Assembly: GCF_903181435.1 (NCBI RefSeq)
Contig: NZ_CAEUHO010000004.1
Location: 434,001-498,000 of the forward strand
Direction: 5' to 3'
Length of the DNA: 64,000 nt
DNA from: Bacteroides acidifaciens
GTDB lineage: Bacteria; Bacteroidota; Bacteroidia; Bacteroidales; Bacteroidaceae
Below, piece by piece: positions 36,841-46,600 of this stretch. Both the position numbers and the translations under genes were made by a program. Every line of letters starts with the position of its first letter. The first letter of the stretch is position 1. The notes below the pieces were generated by a model. It worked only from the letters and a program-made list of their open reading frames with translations, did not search any database and had not been told where the DNA came from.

Positions 36841-38613
36841 TTACCATTTCGGGTTGTTCTCAGTAATAAATGGATTCATTGCCATCTCCTGAGCTGGAAT
36901 CGGGAAATAGTTGTAAGCGGAAGAAATGTTGAAATAGTTATATACATTGGTAGCACCTTGTGTCCACGAACCTCCTGCTTGAGCAACGCTTACCAGCTCG
37001 TTCATCTTCTCAATATATTCTCCCCAGCGGATAAGGTCGAAACGACGGGTATATTCGAAACATAGCTCCATAGCCCGTTCGTCTTTCAGTTTGCTCAGAA
37101 ACTGAGAGTAGTCCAAATCCTTTAGTTCTTCAATGCCGGCACGTCTTCTCACACGATTGATACAATCGTAAGCCAAGGTATTAGGGGCTCCGTTCACTTC
37201 GTTCTCTGCTTCGGCAATCATTAGCAGGATGTCGGAGAAGCGCAGAATGGGGAAGTTGATAGAAGTATCATTCTTACTCTTTTTGTCAGCTTCATATTCG
37301 CGGCGATATTTGGCACAGGCGCGGTTGCGGTTGTTATCGCTGCTTGTTTTAGTTTTTTCGTAATCACCGTATCTTTTAGTCTCGGTTTTTCCGGTTTCGG
37401 GATCGGTAGTAGTGATAGAGCCTTCGGGACCGTAGCTGTAAGAAATATCCCAGTATTGATTTTTCACTTCGTCCATTTTTCCATACTCAAAATAGCGTCC
37501 GTCTACCGCACCGCCTTTCTTGGATTGTGTATAAGTGAAAGGTGCGATACTCCAGTTACAGCGGTTTTTGTCATTGTTGGCTTCATACAAATCCAGCAAT
37601 TTCGGAGTGGAGTAGATAAAGCCATAACCAAATCCGGGGTCTTCTTGCCCTTTGTAAGAAGTAGCGGACAGGTCCGGTCCTACAATTCCGATGATGTTTC
37701 CAATACGTCCTTCGGCGCGTACATCGGTTGAGCGGTTTCCGGCAAACTCGACTTCCCAAATACTCTCGTTTTTTCCGGAACTGTTATATTTGTTTGAGCA
37801 GAGGTCAATAAACAAATCCCAGTAGTTGTTATCCAAATCGTGCCCTTCCTTTAATACCAGTTGCGCATAGTGGCTGGCCTTCTTGAAATATTCTTTTTCA
37901 GTTACCGGGTCGGAGGCTTTGTTGTCGCGGAAGTGTTCACCTGCTCTGAACATATACACTCTCGCCAATATCCCCCAGGCTGCTGATTTTGAAACACGTC
38001 CGGGAAGATAGTTCAAATCGGAAGAAGATTTCAAATCGTTGCTGGAACCTGCCATTTCGCGGACAATGAAATCATAAATCTGTTGTTTGTCGGTACGTGG
38101 GCGAGCCAAGTTCTCCGGATCGACAGTGGATTCGGTAGTGAACGGAACATCTCCCCAACATTGTACGAGATTGAAATAAAAGAAGGCGCGCAGGAAACGG
38201 GCTTCCGCCTTATATTGAAGGCGCAGGTCTTTGTCCATATCGGGTACGGCATCAATATTTTCTAGGAAAACATTGGCACGGTTGATACCTGTATAGAGGG
38301 TATACCAAAAACCGAGTACATCGGGATCACTACTAGTGGCATTATTGCAAATCAGTCCGGTCTTGTTGGGCGTACGTCCGACACCGCCGTAATGACCGAG
38401 GTCATCTCCACCAACCAGATACAGGTAAGCATTTCCGTAGAACGTACTTTGTTGCAAGGTAGCATAAACACCTGTCAGGAACGAAGATGCTTCTCCCGGA
38501 GTTTTGAAATAGTTCCCGGGTGTAATTTGGTTGGGCTCTTTTTCAAGGAAATCGCAGGAAGCGATGCTCATACCGGCAATTAGGGCAAGGATGAATATCT
38601 TGATTGTTTTCAT
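36841..38613 (-). CDS. SusD/RagB-like glycan-binding lipoprotein (chondroitin-type PUL)
   Basis: 590 residues with a lipobox (IASC, Cys near 20). SusD features are present throughout: the early helices (GEASSFLTGVYATLQ), QYKAEARFLRAFFYFNLVQCWGDVPF, a central loop region, and the C-terminal FPILRFSDILLMIAEAENEVN and DERAMELCFEYTRRFDLIRWGEY. It sits 20 bp downstream of SusC. The central region contains several Lys/Arg clusters, plausible for a sulfated, acidic ligand, but that reading is inference. Confidence 0.95.
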   Translation of the reverse strand: MKTIKIFILALIAGMSIASCDFLEKEPNQITPGNYFKTPGEASSFLTGVYATLQQSTFYGNAYLYLVGGDDLGHYGGVGRTPNKTGLICNNATSSDPDVLGFWYTLYTGINRANVFLENIDAVPDMDKDLRLQYKAEARFLRAFFYFNLVQCWGDVPFTTESTVDPENLARPRTDKQQIYDFIVREMAGSSNDLKSSSDLNYLPGRVSKSAAWGILARVYMFRAGEHFRDNKASDPVTEKEYFKKASHYAQLVLKEGHDLDNNYWDLFIDLCSNKYNSSGKNESIWEVEFAGNRSTDVRAEGRIGNIIGIVGPDLSATSYKGQEDPGFGYGFIYSTPKLLDLYEANNDKNRCNWSIAPFTYTQSKKGGAVDGRYFEYGKMDEVKNQYWDISYSYGPEGSITTTDPETGKTETKRYGDYEKTKTSSDNNRNRACAKYRREYEADKKSKNDTSINFPILRFSDILLMIAEAENEVNGAPNTLAYDCINRVRRRAGIEELKDLDYSQFLSKLKDERAMELCFEYTRRFDLIRWGEYIEKMNELVSVAQAGGSWTQGATNVYNYFNISSAYNYFPIPAQEMAMNPFITENNPKW

Positions 38614-38633
38614 AATAGTCTTTGTTTAATCAA

Positions 38634-41600
38634 TTAGAAACCTAAATTAATACCTAAGCTGACAGAGAAAGCTCTCGGATAAGCCGAGAAGTCCAATCCC
38701 GGTGTCAAAGCTCCTTCGCGGATAGAAACTTCAGGATCGTAGCCCGAATATCCGGTCATTGTCCATATGTTCTGTGCTGCTACATAAACCCGAGCTTTGT
38801 CGATACCCCATTTCTTAGTCAGTAATTGGGGGAGTGAATAGCCTAGTGTCACAGTTTTTAGGCGAAGGAAAGAAGCGTCCTCAATCACACGGGTGGAGAA
38901 TACACGGTTCGAGCCGGAGTTTGTTGCGCGTGGAATATCGCTTTGCGGATTTTCCGGTGTCCAACGGTTGGCATAACTTGCAAACTGATTCAGGTCGCGT
39001 GCCAGGTTATTGGAACTTTCGAACATTAACCGGTTGGCGTTCAGTACGTCGTTGCCATAAGACCATTGAAGGAAGATATTCATGTCGAATCCTTTGTAGG
39101 TAAAGTTGTTGGTGAAACCACCTGTATGCTTTGGTAATCCGTTACCAATCATCGTACGGTCATTGTCATCTATAACACCGTCACCATTCAAATCTGCATA
39201 TTTCGGCATACCCGGTTGTGTGTTGTTCTCAGAGGTATAGTGAGGCACATTACGTTTCAATACATAGTTGTTGCCTACTTTGTCGAAATCATCATATTTA
39301 TAAGTACCTTCATAGATGAATCCATACATGGTTCCCATTGAATAACCGACTTTTGCGATGTAGCTGGATTGTGAGTTATAATTCTGGTCAAATTTGGCAG
39401 AACTCAACATTGCGGTTTGGTTTTCGGCAAGTTCCAATACCTTATTCTTATTAAGGGCGATATTGAAGTTGCTTGTCCATGTGAAGTTTCTGTTTTTGAT
39501 GTTTGTTGTATTCAATGTGAATTCAAAACCTTGATTACGCACTTTACCAATATTTTTCATGGCACTGAAATAACCGGATGAAGGAGCGAGTGGTGTGTTT
39601 AGCAACAAGTCATGAGTCACCTTGTGATACCAGTCCATCGTGATTCCTATACGTTCGTCCAGCAAACCTAAATCTAGTCCGACATTCCATTGTTCAGTCG
39701 TTTCCCATTTCAGTTTGCGGTTGCGAAGTGAGAGGGGTACTACACCTACATTGGTCAAGTCGTTCTCAAAAGGATATACACCACTTGCGGTACTACCTAA
39801 AGATATGTAGTCTCCTTGTTTCTCTTTCAATCGCTGATAGATGGCATATGTATCATATTCACCTACACGATTGTTACCTGTCAACCCCCAGCTGACACGC
39901 AGTTTACCGGAAGAAATGGTGGATTTCAGTGACGACAGGAAGTCTTCTTCCATGAACGACCACGCCAGTGAACCGGAAGGGAAGTAACCGAAACGATTGT
40001 CTCCGCGGAACTTCGATGAGCCATCGACACGAAAGGAGGCGGTTGCGTAATATTTGGACTTGAAGTTATAGCTGAAACGCATCGGGAAGGACATCATTGA
40101 CCATGAAGTTTTGAGCGAAGTGGTGGTCGTAGGTGTACCGTTGCTCATTCCTGCCATACCGATTGATTCATATTCCTGTGGAATTTTTACTGTACGGAAA
40201 GAGTAAGTTTCCGAATCAGAGTTTTGGAAACTGATACCAACCAGCATATTCATGTAATGTTTCTTTTTGATATTTGTCTGGTAGGTCAGAATATTTTCGT
40301 TCAGCCAGGTGAGCCGCTCGGTACGAGACACTTCCGCATTAACCTTGTCGGCTGAAGTGGGGTTACCGTAACGTGTTTTTGAATTATTGAATATATCGTT
40401 TTTACGTGCGTCGTATGTGTATCCGCCGGATACTTTCAGCTTCAGACCTTTGATAAATTCATATTCTACATAACCGTTGAACTGAAGATTGTTGATGTAA
40501 TTCTTCCGATACGCGTTCATTAAGTCCATGTAAGGATTGAAACGATAGTCAGTGGAAATGTTGACTGATTCGTCAATCAGATTGTCTTTCAAATATGAGA
40601 GTGGAGTGTCGGGCGAAGTAACCGGACGGTATCCCCATACACTGTAGAATAAGTTGTTCATACCACTATATGAATTCTGTGAAGGAGAGTTGCCGGTAGT
40701 GATGGAGCGTGAATAGTTCACGGTCATGCTTGCTCTCAATTTCTTTTTATTGATAGTGGTATTCATGCGTCCCTGCATACGTTTATAGTTGGAATTGACA
40801 ACGATACCATTCTGGTCATAATAAGACAAGGAAGCATTGTAGCGTATTCCTTCCGATCCCCCTGTCAGGCTTACATTATGGCTTTGCATCCAAGCAGAGC
40901 GGAATATCTCATCCTGCCAGTTGTATTGAGGAATGTTCCGGTAATCGTCCAAAGTCCACTGTTTGCCGTTATAAAGTTGCAGATAAGTACTTTTTTGTAC
41001 CAAATCCGGTTGGATTTCATATTGCAGTTTCACAAATTCATAGGCATCCATCATCGGTATTGTCTTGGTGATATGCTGGATGCCGAAGCTTCCGTCGTAT
41101 GAAATCTTAGGTTGTCCTATTTTGCCTTTCTTTGTGGTAATTACAATTACCCCATTGGCTCCACGCGCACCGTAGATGGCTGAAGCAGACGCGTCTTTCA
41201 ATACATCTATTGATTCAATATCATTTTGGTTGATGGAAGATGCAATCATGGGGTCTTCTACTGGGAAGCCGTCGACTACATAAAGTGGTGAGTTATCTTG
41301 AGTCAGGGAGTTGTTACCACGAATGACAATATTCATTTGTCCGCCGGGCATACCTTCAGACGAGCTTACGTTTACTCCGGCAATACGTCCACCCAATGAT
41401 TGGTCGAACGAAGCGGTAGGAGCACTGAGTAAGTCGGATATATTTGCTTTGGCCACAGAACCAGTCAAGTCACGTTTGCGCACCTCCTGATAACCTACAA
41501 CTACTACTTCATCCAATGTTTTGGTATCTTCCCTTAAAGTAATAACCATTAGCTTTTGTGTATCTACTTTCTGTTCTACAGTCACATAACCGATGAAAGA

Positions 41601-41840
41601 AATAACCAATGTTGAGTTCTTATTAGGTACACTGAATGCAAACTTACCGTCAAGGTCGGTAATAGTTCCTTGTGAAGTACCTTTTACCTGAACACTGGCG
41701 CCCGGCACTCCTTCTCCTAAATTATCCTTCACCGTACCTTTTACAAGTACCTGTGCAAGTACAAAAGAAACAGAAAATAGGAGCAGTCCGAGTGAGGAGA
41801 GAATCCTTTTTCTAGTTTGAGTGGATAAATGTTTTTTCAT
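38634..41840 (-). CDS. SusC-like TonB-dependent transporter (chondroitin-type PUL)
   Basis: 1068 residues. Signal peptide (ending VLAQ near 30), carboxypeptidase-regulatory-like domain (VKGTVKDNLGEGVPGASVQV, 33-115), TonB box region (LDEVVVVGYQEVRKRDLTGS), plug (YVVDGFPVEDPMIASSINQN, DVLKDASASAIYGARGANGV) and a long barrel ending in LGINLGF. It would import chondroitin/dermatan oligosaccharides across the outer membrane with SusD. A predicted promoter and a candidate HTCS operator lie upstream, and the HTCS gene itself lies 2 kb further on. Confidence 0.95.
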   Translation of the reverse strand: MKKHLSTQTRKRILSSLGLLLFSVSFVLAQVLVKGTVKDNLGEGVPGASVQVKGTSQGTITDLDGKFAFSVPNKNSTLVISFIGYVTVEQKVDTQKLMVITLREDTKTLDEVVVVGYQEVRKRDLTGSVAKANISDLLSAPTASFDQSLGGRIAGVNVSSSEGMPGGQMNIVIRGNNSLTQDNSPLYVVDGFPVEDPMIASSINQNDIESIDVLKDASASAIYGARGANGVIVITTKKGKIGQPKISYDGSFGIQHITKTIPMMDAYEFVKLQYEIQPDLVQKSTYLQLYNGKQWTLDDYRNIPQYNWQDEIFRSAWMQSHNVSLTGGSEGIRYNASLSYYDQNGIVVNSNYKRMQGRMNTTINKKKLRASMTVNYSRSITTGNSPSQNSYSGMNNLFYSVWGYRPVTSPDTPLSYLKDNLIDESVNISTDYRFNPYMDLMNAYRKNYINNLQFNGYVEYEFIKGLKLKVSGGYTYDARKNDIFNNSKTRYGNPTSADKVNAEVSRTERLTWLNENILTYQTNIKKKHYMNMLVGISFQNSDSETYSFRTVKIPQEYESIGMAGMSNGTPTTTTSLKTSWSMMSFPMRFSYNFKSKYYATASFRVDGSSKFRGDNRFGYFPSGSLAWSFMEEDFLSSLKSTISSGKLRVSWGLTGNNRVGEYDTYAIYQRLKEKQGDYISLGSTASGVYPFENDLTNVGVVPLSLRNRKLKWETTEQWNVGLDLGLLDERIGITMDWYHKVTHDLLLNTPLAPSSGYFSAMKNIGKVRNQGFEFTLNTTNIKNRNFTWTSNFNIALNKNKVLELAENQTAMLSSAKFDQNYNSQSSYIAKVGYSMGTMYGFIYEGTYKYDDFDKVGNNYVLKRNVPHYTSENNTQPGMPKYADLNGDGVIDDNDRTMIGNGLPKHTGGFTNNFTYKGFDMNIFLQWSYGNDVLNANRLMFESSNNLARDLNQFASYANRWTPENPQSDIPRATNSGSNRVFSTRVIEDASFLRLKTVTLGYSLPQLLTKKWGIDKARVYVAAQNIWTMTGYSGYDPEVSIREGALTPGLDFSAYPRAFSVSLGINLGF

Positions 41841-41878
41841 ATATTAAAAATTAAGTGATTTAATTGAATCTACGGTTG

Positions 41879-41886
41879 CAAAGATA
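41879..41886 (-). promoter_or_regulatory. Predicted -7 element of the SusC operon
   Basis: TATCTTTG on the minus strand, 38 bp before the SusC start codon; exact match to TAnnTTTG. Confidence 0.6.
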
Positions 41887-41919
41887 GATGGATTGAATTT
41901 TCGCATATGGATAGAATTA

Positions 41920-41944
41920 TTCAAGAATGGTGCAAAATCATACA
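41920..41944 (-). promoter_or_regulatory. Candidate HTCS operator upstream of SusC
   Basis: A 25-nt stretch reading TGTA, 2 nt, ATTTTG, 1 nt, AC, and CTTG-A later matches the stretch upstream of the sulfatase gene at 17 of 25 positions, without gaps. Distance to the -7 element is 58 bp here and 57 bp there. Proposed as the binding site of the AraC-type output domain of the HTCS. Confidence 0.45.
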
Positions 41945-41964
41945 ATTCTTCTGTTCTCATATTT

Positions 41965-43500
41965 TTATTTCTCTTTTACGGTTTTCAGTAAAGCGGACAA
42001 TTCTTTTACGATGTCAGTATGTTGTGCGGCTACATTCATTTTCTCCGATGGATCGGATGATAAATCGTAGAGTTGCGGCTGTTTGTCATTGCCCAACTCC
42101 ATTTTCGTCCAGAACTCGATGGCAGGTCCATCGCTTGGTTCAATGTATTTCCATTGACCTTTCACGATGGCGAGTGTATTGTTCAAGTTCTGCTGGACGA
42201 TGTAGTCACGGTCTGTATTGCTCTTGCCTAAAAGTACGTTCAGGTGTTCTTGACTGTCGGGTGCCGCTCCTTCGCGCAGAGGTTGGTTCAAGAGAGAGGC
42301 GAGTGATGCATATACGTCGATTTGAGAGAAAAGAGCCTGTTGCTTGCTCGGTTTTACTTTGGCGGGCCAGCGTACGATGAACGGAATACGTGTGCCTGCT
42401 TCGTAAGCACTGTACTTGCCACCACGATAGATTCCCATCGGGGTATGTCCGTTGAGCAGCTCGTAGGCATGGTCTTGGTAGCCGTCGTCAATAACAGGAC
42501 CGTTGTCGCTGGTAAAGATAAGGATTGTGTTATCAGCAATGTTGAGGCTGTCCAGAGTGTGCATTATTTCTCCGATGGTCCAGTCCAGTTGCAGGATTAC
42601 GTCGCCGCGGGTTCCGAGTCCACTCTTTCCGGCGAAACGCGGGTGGGGGATACGGGGGACATGTACGTCTTGCGTACCCATATATAAGAAGAAAGGTTCT
42701 TTCTGGTGGGAAGCAATGAAATTCTTGGCTTTATCGGTGATGATGTCGGCAATGTCCTCATCCTTCCAAAGAGCGGACTTTCCGCCGGTCATCCAGCCGA
42801 TACGGGGGATACCGTTAATGATGGTATTATTATGCCCTTGGCTGGGTTTCAATGTCACAAGTTCCGGATTTTCTTCTCCTGTAGGCCAGTCGCCTACCTT
42901 ATGGTCGTAGCTGACAGTGATAGGGTCGTTAGGGTCAAGACCTACTACACGGCCGTTTTCTACAAAAACACAGGGCACACGGTCTACGGTTGCGGGAATG
43001 ATAAATTCATAGTCGAAGCCGATGCTTTGTGCATTCGGACTGATTTGGCTGTTGAAGTCAGTGCCGCCTTTCGGGCCGAGCCCCAAATGCCATTTGCCGA
43101 CTGCACCGGTAGCGTATCCGGCATCTTTCAACATATCAGCCATTGTGACGCAGGCTGTGTCGATGATAAGCTCCGAGTTTCCGGGAGCAATGCCGGTGTT
43201 TTCTTGTCGCCAAGGATACATGCCGGTCAGAAGCCCGAAACGGGAAGGGGTACTGGTGGCTGAGGTAGCGTAAGCATTGGTAAACTGTACTCCCTGTCCT
43301 GCCAGCCGGTCGATGTTAGGAGTGCTTACTTTGGTTGCTCCGTAACAGCTTAGGTCGCCGATACCGAGGTCGTCTGCGAATATATAAATAATGTTGGGCT
43401 TTTGATTGTTTTGTCTATTGCTCTTTTGGGTAGCGTGGTTGCATCCGGTCAGCATGGCGATGCCGGGCAATAATGGTAGTAGACGTGAAACGTTTCTCAT
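41965..43500 (-). CDS. Ser-type arylsulfatase (S1 family) lipoprotein
   Basis: 511 residues with a lipobox (LTGC, Cys20). The sulfatase fold begins PNIIYIFADDLGIGDLSCYG, with Asp43-Asp44 as Ca ligands. The active-site motif S83-T-P-S-R87 in ATSTPSRFGLLTG is the Ser form, so maturation to formylglycine needs the anaerobic radical-SAM enzyme (anSME), not the oxygen-dependent one. Other blocks: GKWHLGLG, ILIFTSDNGP and the C-terminal YDLSSDPSEKMNVA. In this locus it probably removes a sulfate from chondroitin-derived GalNAc; 6-O is likely by analogy with the remembered B. thetaiotaomicron homologue, but position specificity is not readable here. Confidence 0.9.
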   Translation of the reverse strand: MRNVSRLLPLLPGIAMLTGCNHATQKSNRQNNQKPNIIYIFADDLGIGDLSCYGATKVSTPNIDRLAGQGVQFTNAYATSATSTPSRFGLLTGMYPWRQENTGIAPGNSELIIDTACVTMADMLKDAGYATGAVGKWHLGLGPKGGTDFNSQISPNAQSIGFDYEFIIPATVDRVPCVFVENGRVVGLDPNDPITVSYDHKVGDWPTGEENPELVTLKPSQGHNNTIINGIPRIGWMTGGKSALWKDEDIADIITDKAKNFIASHQKEPFFLYMGTQDVHVPRIPHPRFAGKSGLGTRGDVILQLDWTIGEIMHTLDSLNIADNTILIFTSDNGPVIDDGYQDHAYELLNGHTPMGIYRGGKYSAYEAGTRIPFIVRWPAKVKPSKQQALFSQIDVYASLASLLNQPLREGAAPDSQEHLNVLLGKSNTDRDYIVQQNLNNTLAIVKGQWKYIEPSDGPAIEFWTKMELGNDKQPQLYDLSSDPSEKMNVAAQHTDIVKELSALLKTVKEK

Positions 43501-43533
43501 AATGTTATTTTTTAGGAGATGATGTTAGATGCA

Positions 43534-43541
43534 CAAAGATA
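43534..43541 (-). promoter_or_regulatory. Predicted -7 element of the sulfatase gene
   Basis: TATCTTTG on the minus strand, 33 bp before the sulfatase ATG; exact match to TAnnTTTG. Confidence 0.6.
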
Positions 43542-43573
43542 ATTGGTTGGAGAAATATGCATGAGTAGTAACG

Positions 43574-43598
43574 TACAAGTGAAGTACAAAATAGTACA
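43574..43598 (-). promoter_or_regulatory. Candidate HTCS operator upstream of the sulfatase gene
   Basis: Contains TGTACTATTTTGTAC followed by CTTGTA. Three GTAC words fall at 43573, 43584 and 43594, 11 and 10 bp apart, which puts them on one face of the helix. It is the partner of the element at 41920-41944 and shares the 10-bp core TATTTTGTAC with 29246-29255. Confidence 0.45.
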
Positions 43599-43640
43599 CT
43601 GTTGTGCCAAGAGGGTAACATTCCCTTTGGCACAACTGTG
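43597..43640. terminator. Long hairpin between sulfatase promoter and HTCS end
   Basis: 43597-43610 pairs with 43627-43640 over 14 bp with one mismatch (GTTGTGCCAA against TTGGCACAAC), extended inward by AGGG/CCCT. A T7 run follows on the plus strand only. It probably ends the HTCS transcript, though the T-run is on the opposite strand; it overlaps the edge of the candidate operator. Confidence 0.5.
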
Positions 43641-43683
43641 TTTTTTTAATGCAGATTTTTCTGATGATAGATGATAATTGAGA

Positions 43684-46600
43684 TTAATCCGTTTCTTCTA
43701 CTCCTTCTTCTTGCTCCTCACCCTTGCGGTAGGCCAACGGACTGACATGATAAATTTCCTTGAAACATTTACTGAAATAGCGTGAAGAAGAGAATCCGAT
43801 TCGGTCGGAAATCTCCGTGATATTCAGTTCCGGATTATTCCGTAGCATAACAGCTCCTTTTTTGAGACGTATGCTCAGGATAAAGTCATTCGGTGTCTGT
43901 CCTGTGACCGCTTTTAACTTGGTAAACAGGTTTGTACGTGCCATGCCCATTTCGCGGGCGAAGATATTGACGTTGAAGTCCGTATTATCCAGATGCTGTT
44001 CGATAATAGCCATCGCACGGTCCAGCATATCTTTATCCATCGGATTGGTAGCCAGCATTTGGGCGAAAGCTTGTGGCTGTTTACTGAATTTCTCTTGTAG
44101 CAGCCGACGGGAGTTCACCAGATTATTGCACCGGGAAATCAGAAGATTGGTATTAAACGGTTTGGTGATGTAATCGTCCGCACCGATTTTCAATCCTTCA
44201 ATATTGTGCTCTATCGCAGTACGTGCTGTTAGCAGTACAACCGGAATATGGCATGTATTGAAATCTGTCTTAATCTGTTTACACAGTTCCGTGCCGGACA
44301 TACGCGGCATCACGACATCGCTTAAAATAATGCTCGGCATATCTTTCTGTATCATTTCCAACGCTTCTTCTCCGTCGGAAGCCGTGCTGACCTGATAGAA
44401 TGTCTCGAAAATACCGACTAACATTTGCTTGATAGACTCGTTATCTTCCACAATCAGCATCTTGGCATCTTCAATCCGTTTGTTGTCTTCCTCTTTCCAT
44501 TCCGATTCCGGTAATATTTCTGCTGAAGGCACAACAGTTTCCGTCTCCTGAATGGCGGTATCCATATCGTTTTGCGCTATCTGTTCCTCGGCAAAGTGTT
44601 GTTTGCCTAGTTTGAGAGTGATAATAAAACTGCTCCCTTTGCCCGGTTCGCTTTCCACACGGATGGTGCCGTGGTGAAGCTCGATGATACCTTTTGTCAG
44701 AGCCAGCCCGATACCTGTTCCGGCTCCGGTATTCAGTGAGTTCAGCAGTTCGGTTTGATAGAACCGGTCGAAGATTTTGTCAATTTCCGCAGCAGCGATA
44801 CCTGTACCGGTATCTTTTATTTCGATAATGGCATGGTCTTGCTCCTGCGAAACGTTGATGGAAATGGTATCTTCCGCTTTCGTATGTTTTAATGCATTGG
44901 ACAATAGATTATTGACAACCTTCTGCATCTGCTTCTGGTCATACCATACTTCAATATCATCTTTCTGCTTGTTGAATTTGAAATTAATCTGCTTGCTGCC
45001 GGCGTATTCAAGGAAGAGCAGATAATTCTCGTACAGGAAATCCACCAGGTTGTGCTTGCTTACCTTAATCTTCATGTGCCCTTGCTCCTGTTTGCGGAAA
45101 TCGAGCAGTTCCGTAATCAGTTCCCGCAACTGGAGACTGTTCTTGTAGATTCCCAATACCTTGTTATATATATTAGGAGTGAACGTCTGTACTTGCAGCA
45201 AAGTTTCCACCTGTCCCACGATGAGCGTTAGCGGGGTGCGGAATTCATGTGAGATGTTTGTGAAGAAACGCAGTTTCGACTGGTTCAATGCTTCCAAGTC
45301 CTCTATATGCTTCTTCTCATATTTCAAAGACTCGCGGAGCTTGATTCGCGAATTATAATTCTGGATAAGAAACCATAACAGACTGATGGTGACAATGGTA
45401 TAAATCAAGTAAGCCCACCATGTCTCATACCAAGGTGGAAGTACAATGACGAGAAGTTTGGCTTCTTTAATTCCGTCCCGTTGTGACTTGATGACAAGTG
45501 TATATTTCCCCGGATTCAGGTTCGTATAAGTGATGAGTGTCTGTTTCCGGTATGTATGGTTCCATTCGTTCGAGAAACCTTCCAGGCGATAGAGAATCTC
45601 GTCCCTGTTGGCTGGAATGAAGTTGGAAGTGGCATATTCAATGGTAAACATCGACTGGTTCGCTTTCAGGCTAATCTCAGGCGTGTGGCAGATAGACCGG
45701 CTCAGGATTCCGGTTTCGTCTCCGGGGATAACTTCCTTTCCATTGACCAGCAGGCGGGAAAGGATGATATTATAGGATTTCGGGGTAAAATGCAATTTCT
45801 TTTCCCAGAAAGAAATCATTCCCTGAATACCACCCAGAAATACTTCTCCATCGTGCGTGACGAACAGTGCGTTCTCATTGACAGCAGTCAGCGGGAATCC
45901 GTTTTCCGTACCGTAATTATAGAACTTCTTGCTTGGGTAGTCGAACTGCGAGAATCCCTGATTGGTAATCAATAGCAAGTCTCCTTTCTGGATGGAGGAT
46001 TCGAGCACTTCGTAAATACAATCGCTTGACAAACCGTCTTTCTGCACATCGAAGTTTTCGAAATCATTGCTCTCTTTGCGGTAACGGTCCAGTCCGCTAC
46101 CGGAAGTCGAGAACCATAAGTTCCCGTTGCTATCCTGCATGATATTGTTGATATTGTTGTTGCTGAGACTATTCGGAATTGCCGGGTTATGCGCGTAATT
46201 GGTGAGCGTATTGGTATCGAAGCGGTAGGAATAAACCCCTTCTCCGGTAGCTGCAATCCATAACGTGCCGTCTTTGTCGAAACAGAGGCTTGCTACCATG
46301 CCGATGTCTCTTCCAGCTTTGGTTTCCTTGAAGAGTTGCCGGCAAGTGCCTGCTGCCGGGTCGAACAGGGTGACACCGTTCTGTGTGGCGATAACCAGTT
46401 TGTCCTTGTACGGCACAATGTCACGCACAATATCCGATGGTAACGAAGTAGGGTCGCCCGCTTTCATGCGGTAGACTGTGAAACGGTTCGTCCGTAGGTC
46501 GAGCTTATTCAATCCGCCAAGATGTGTGCCAATCCACATGATTTCATTAGCCCGGTCGTAATAGATTGCTTTTACATTGTTGTGCGAAATACTGTTCTTT

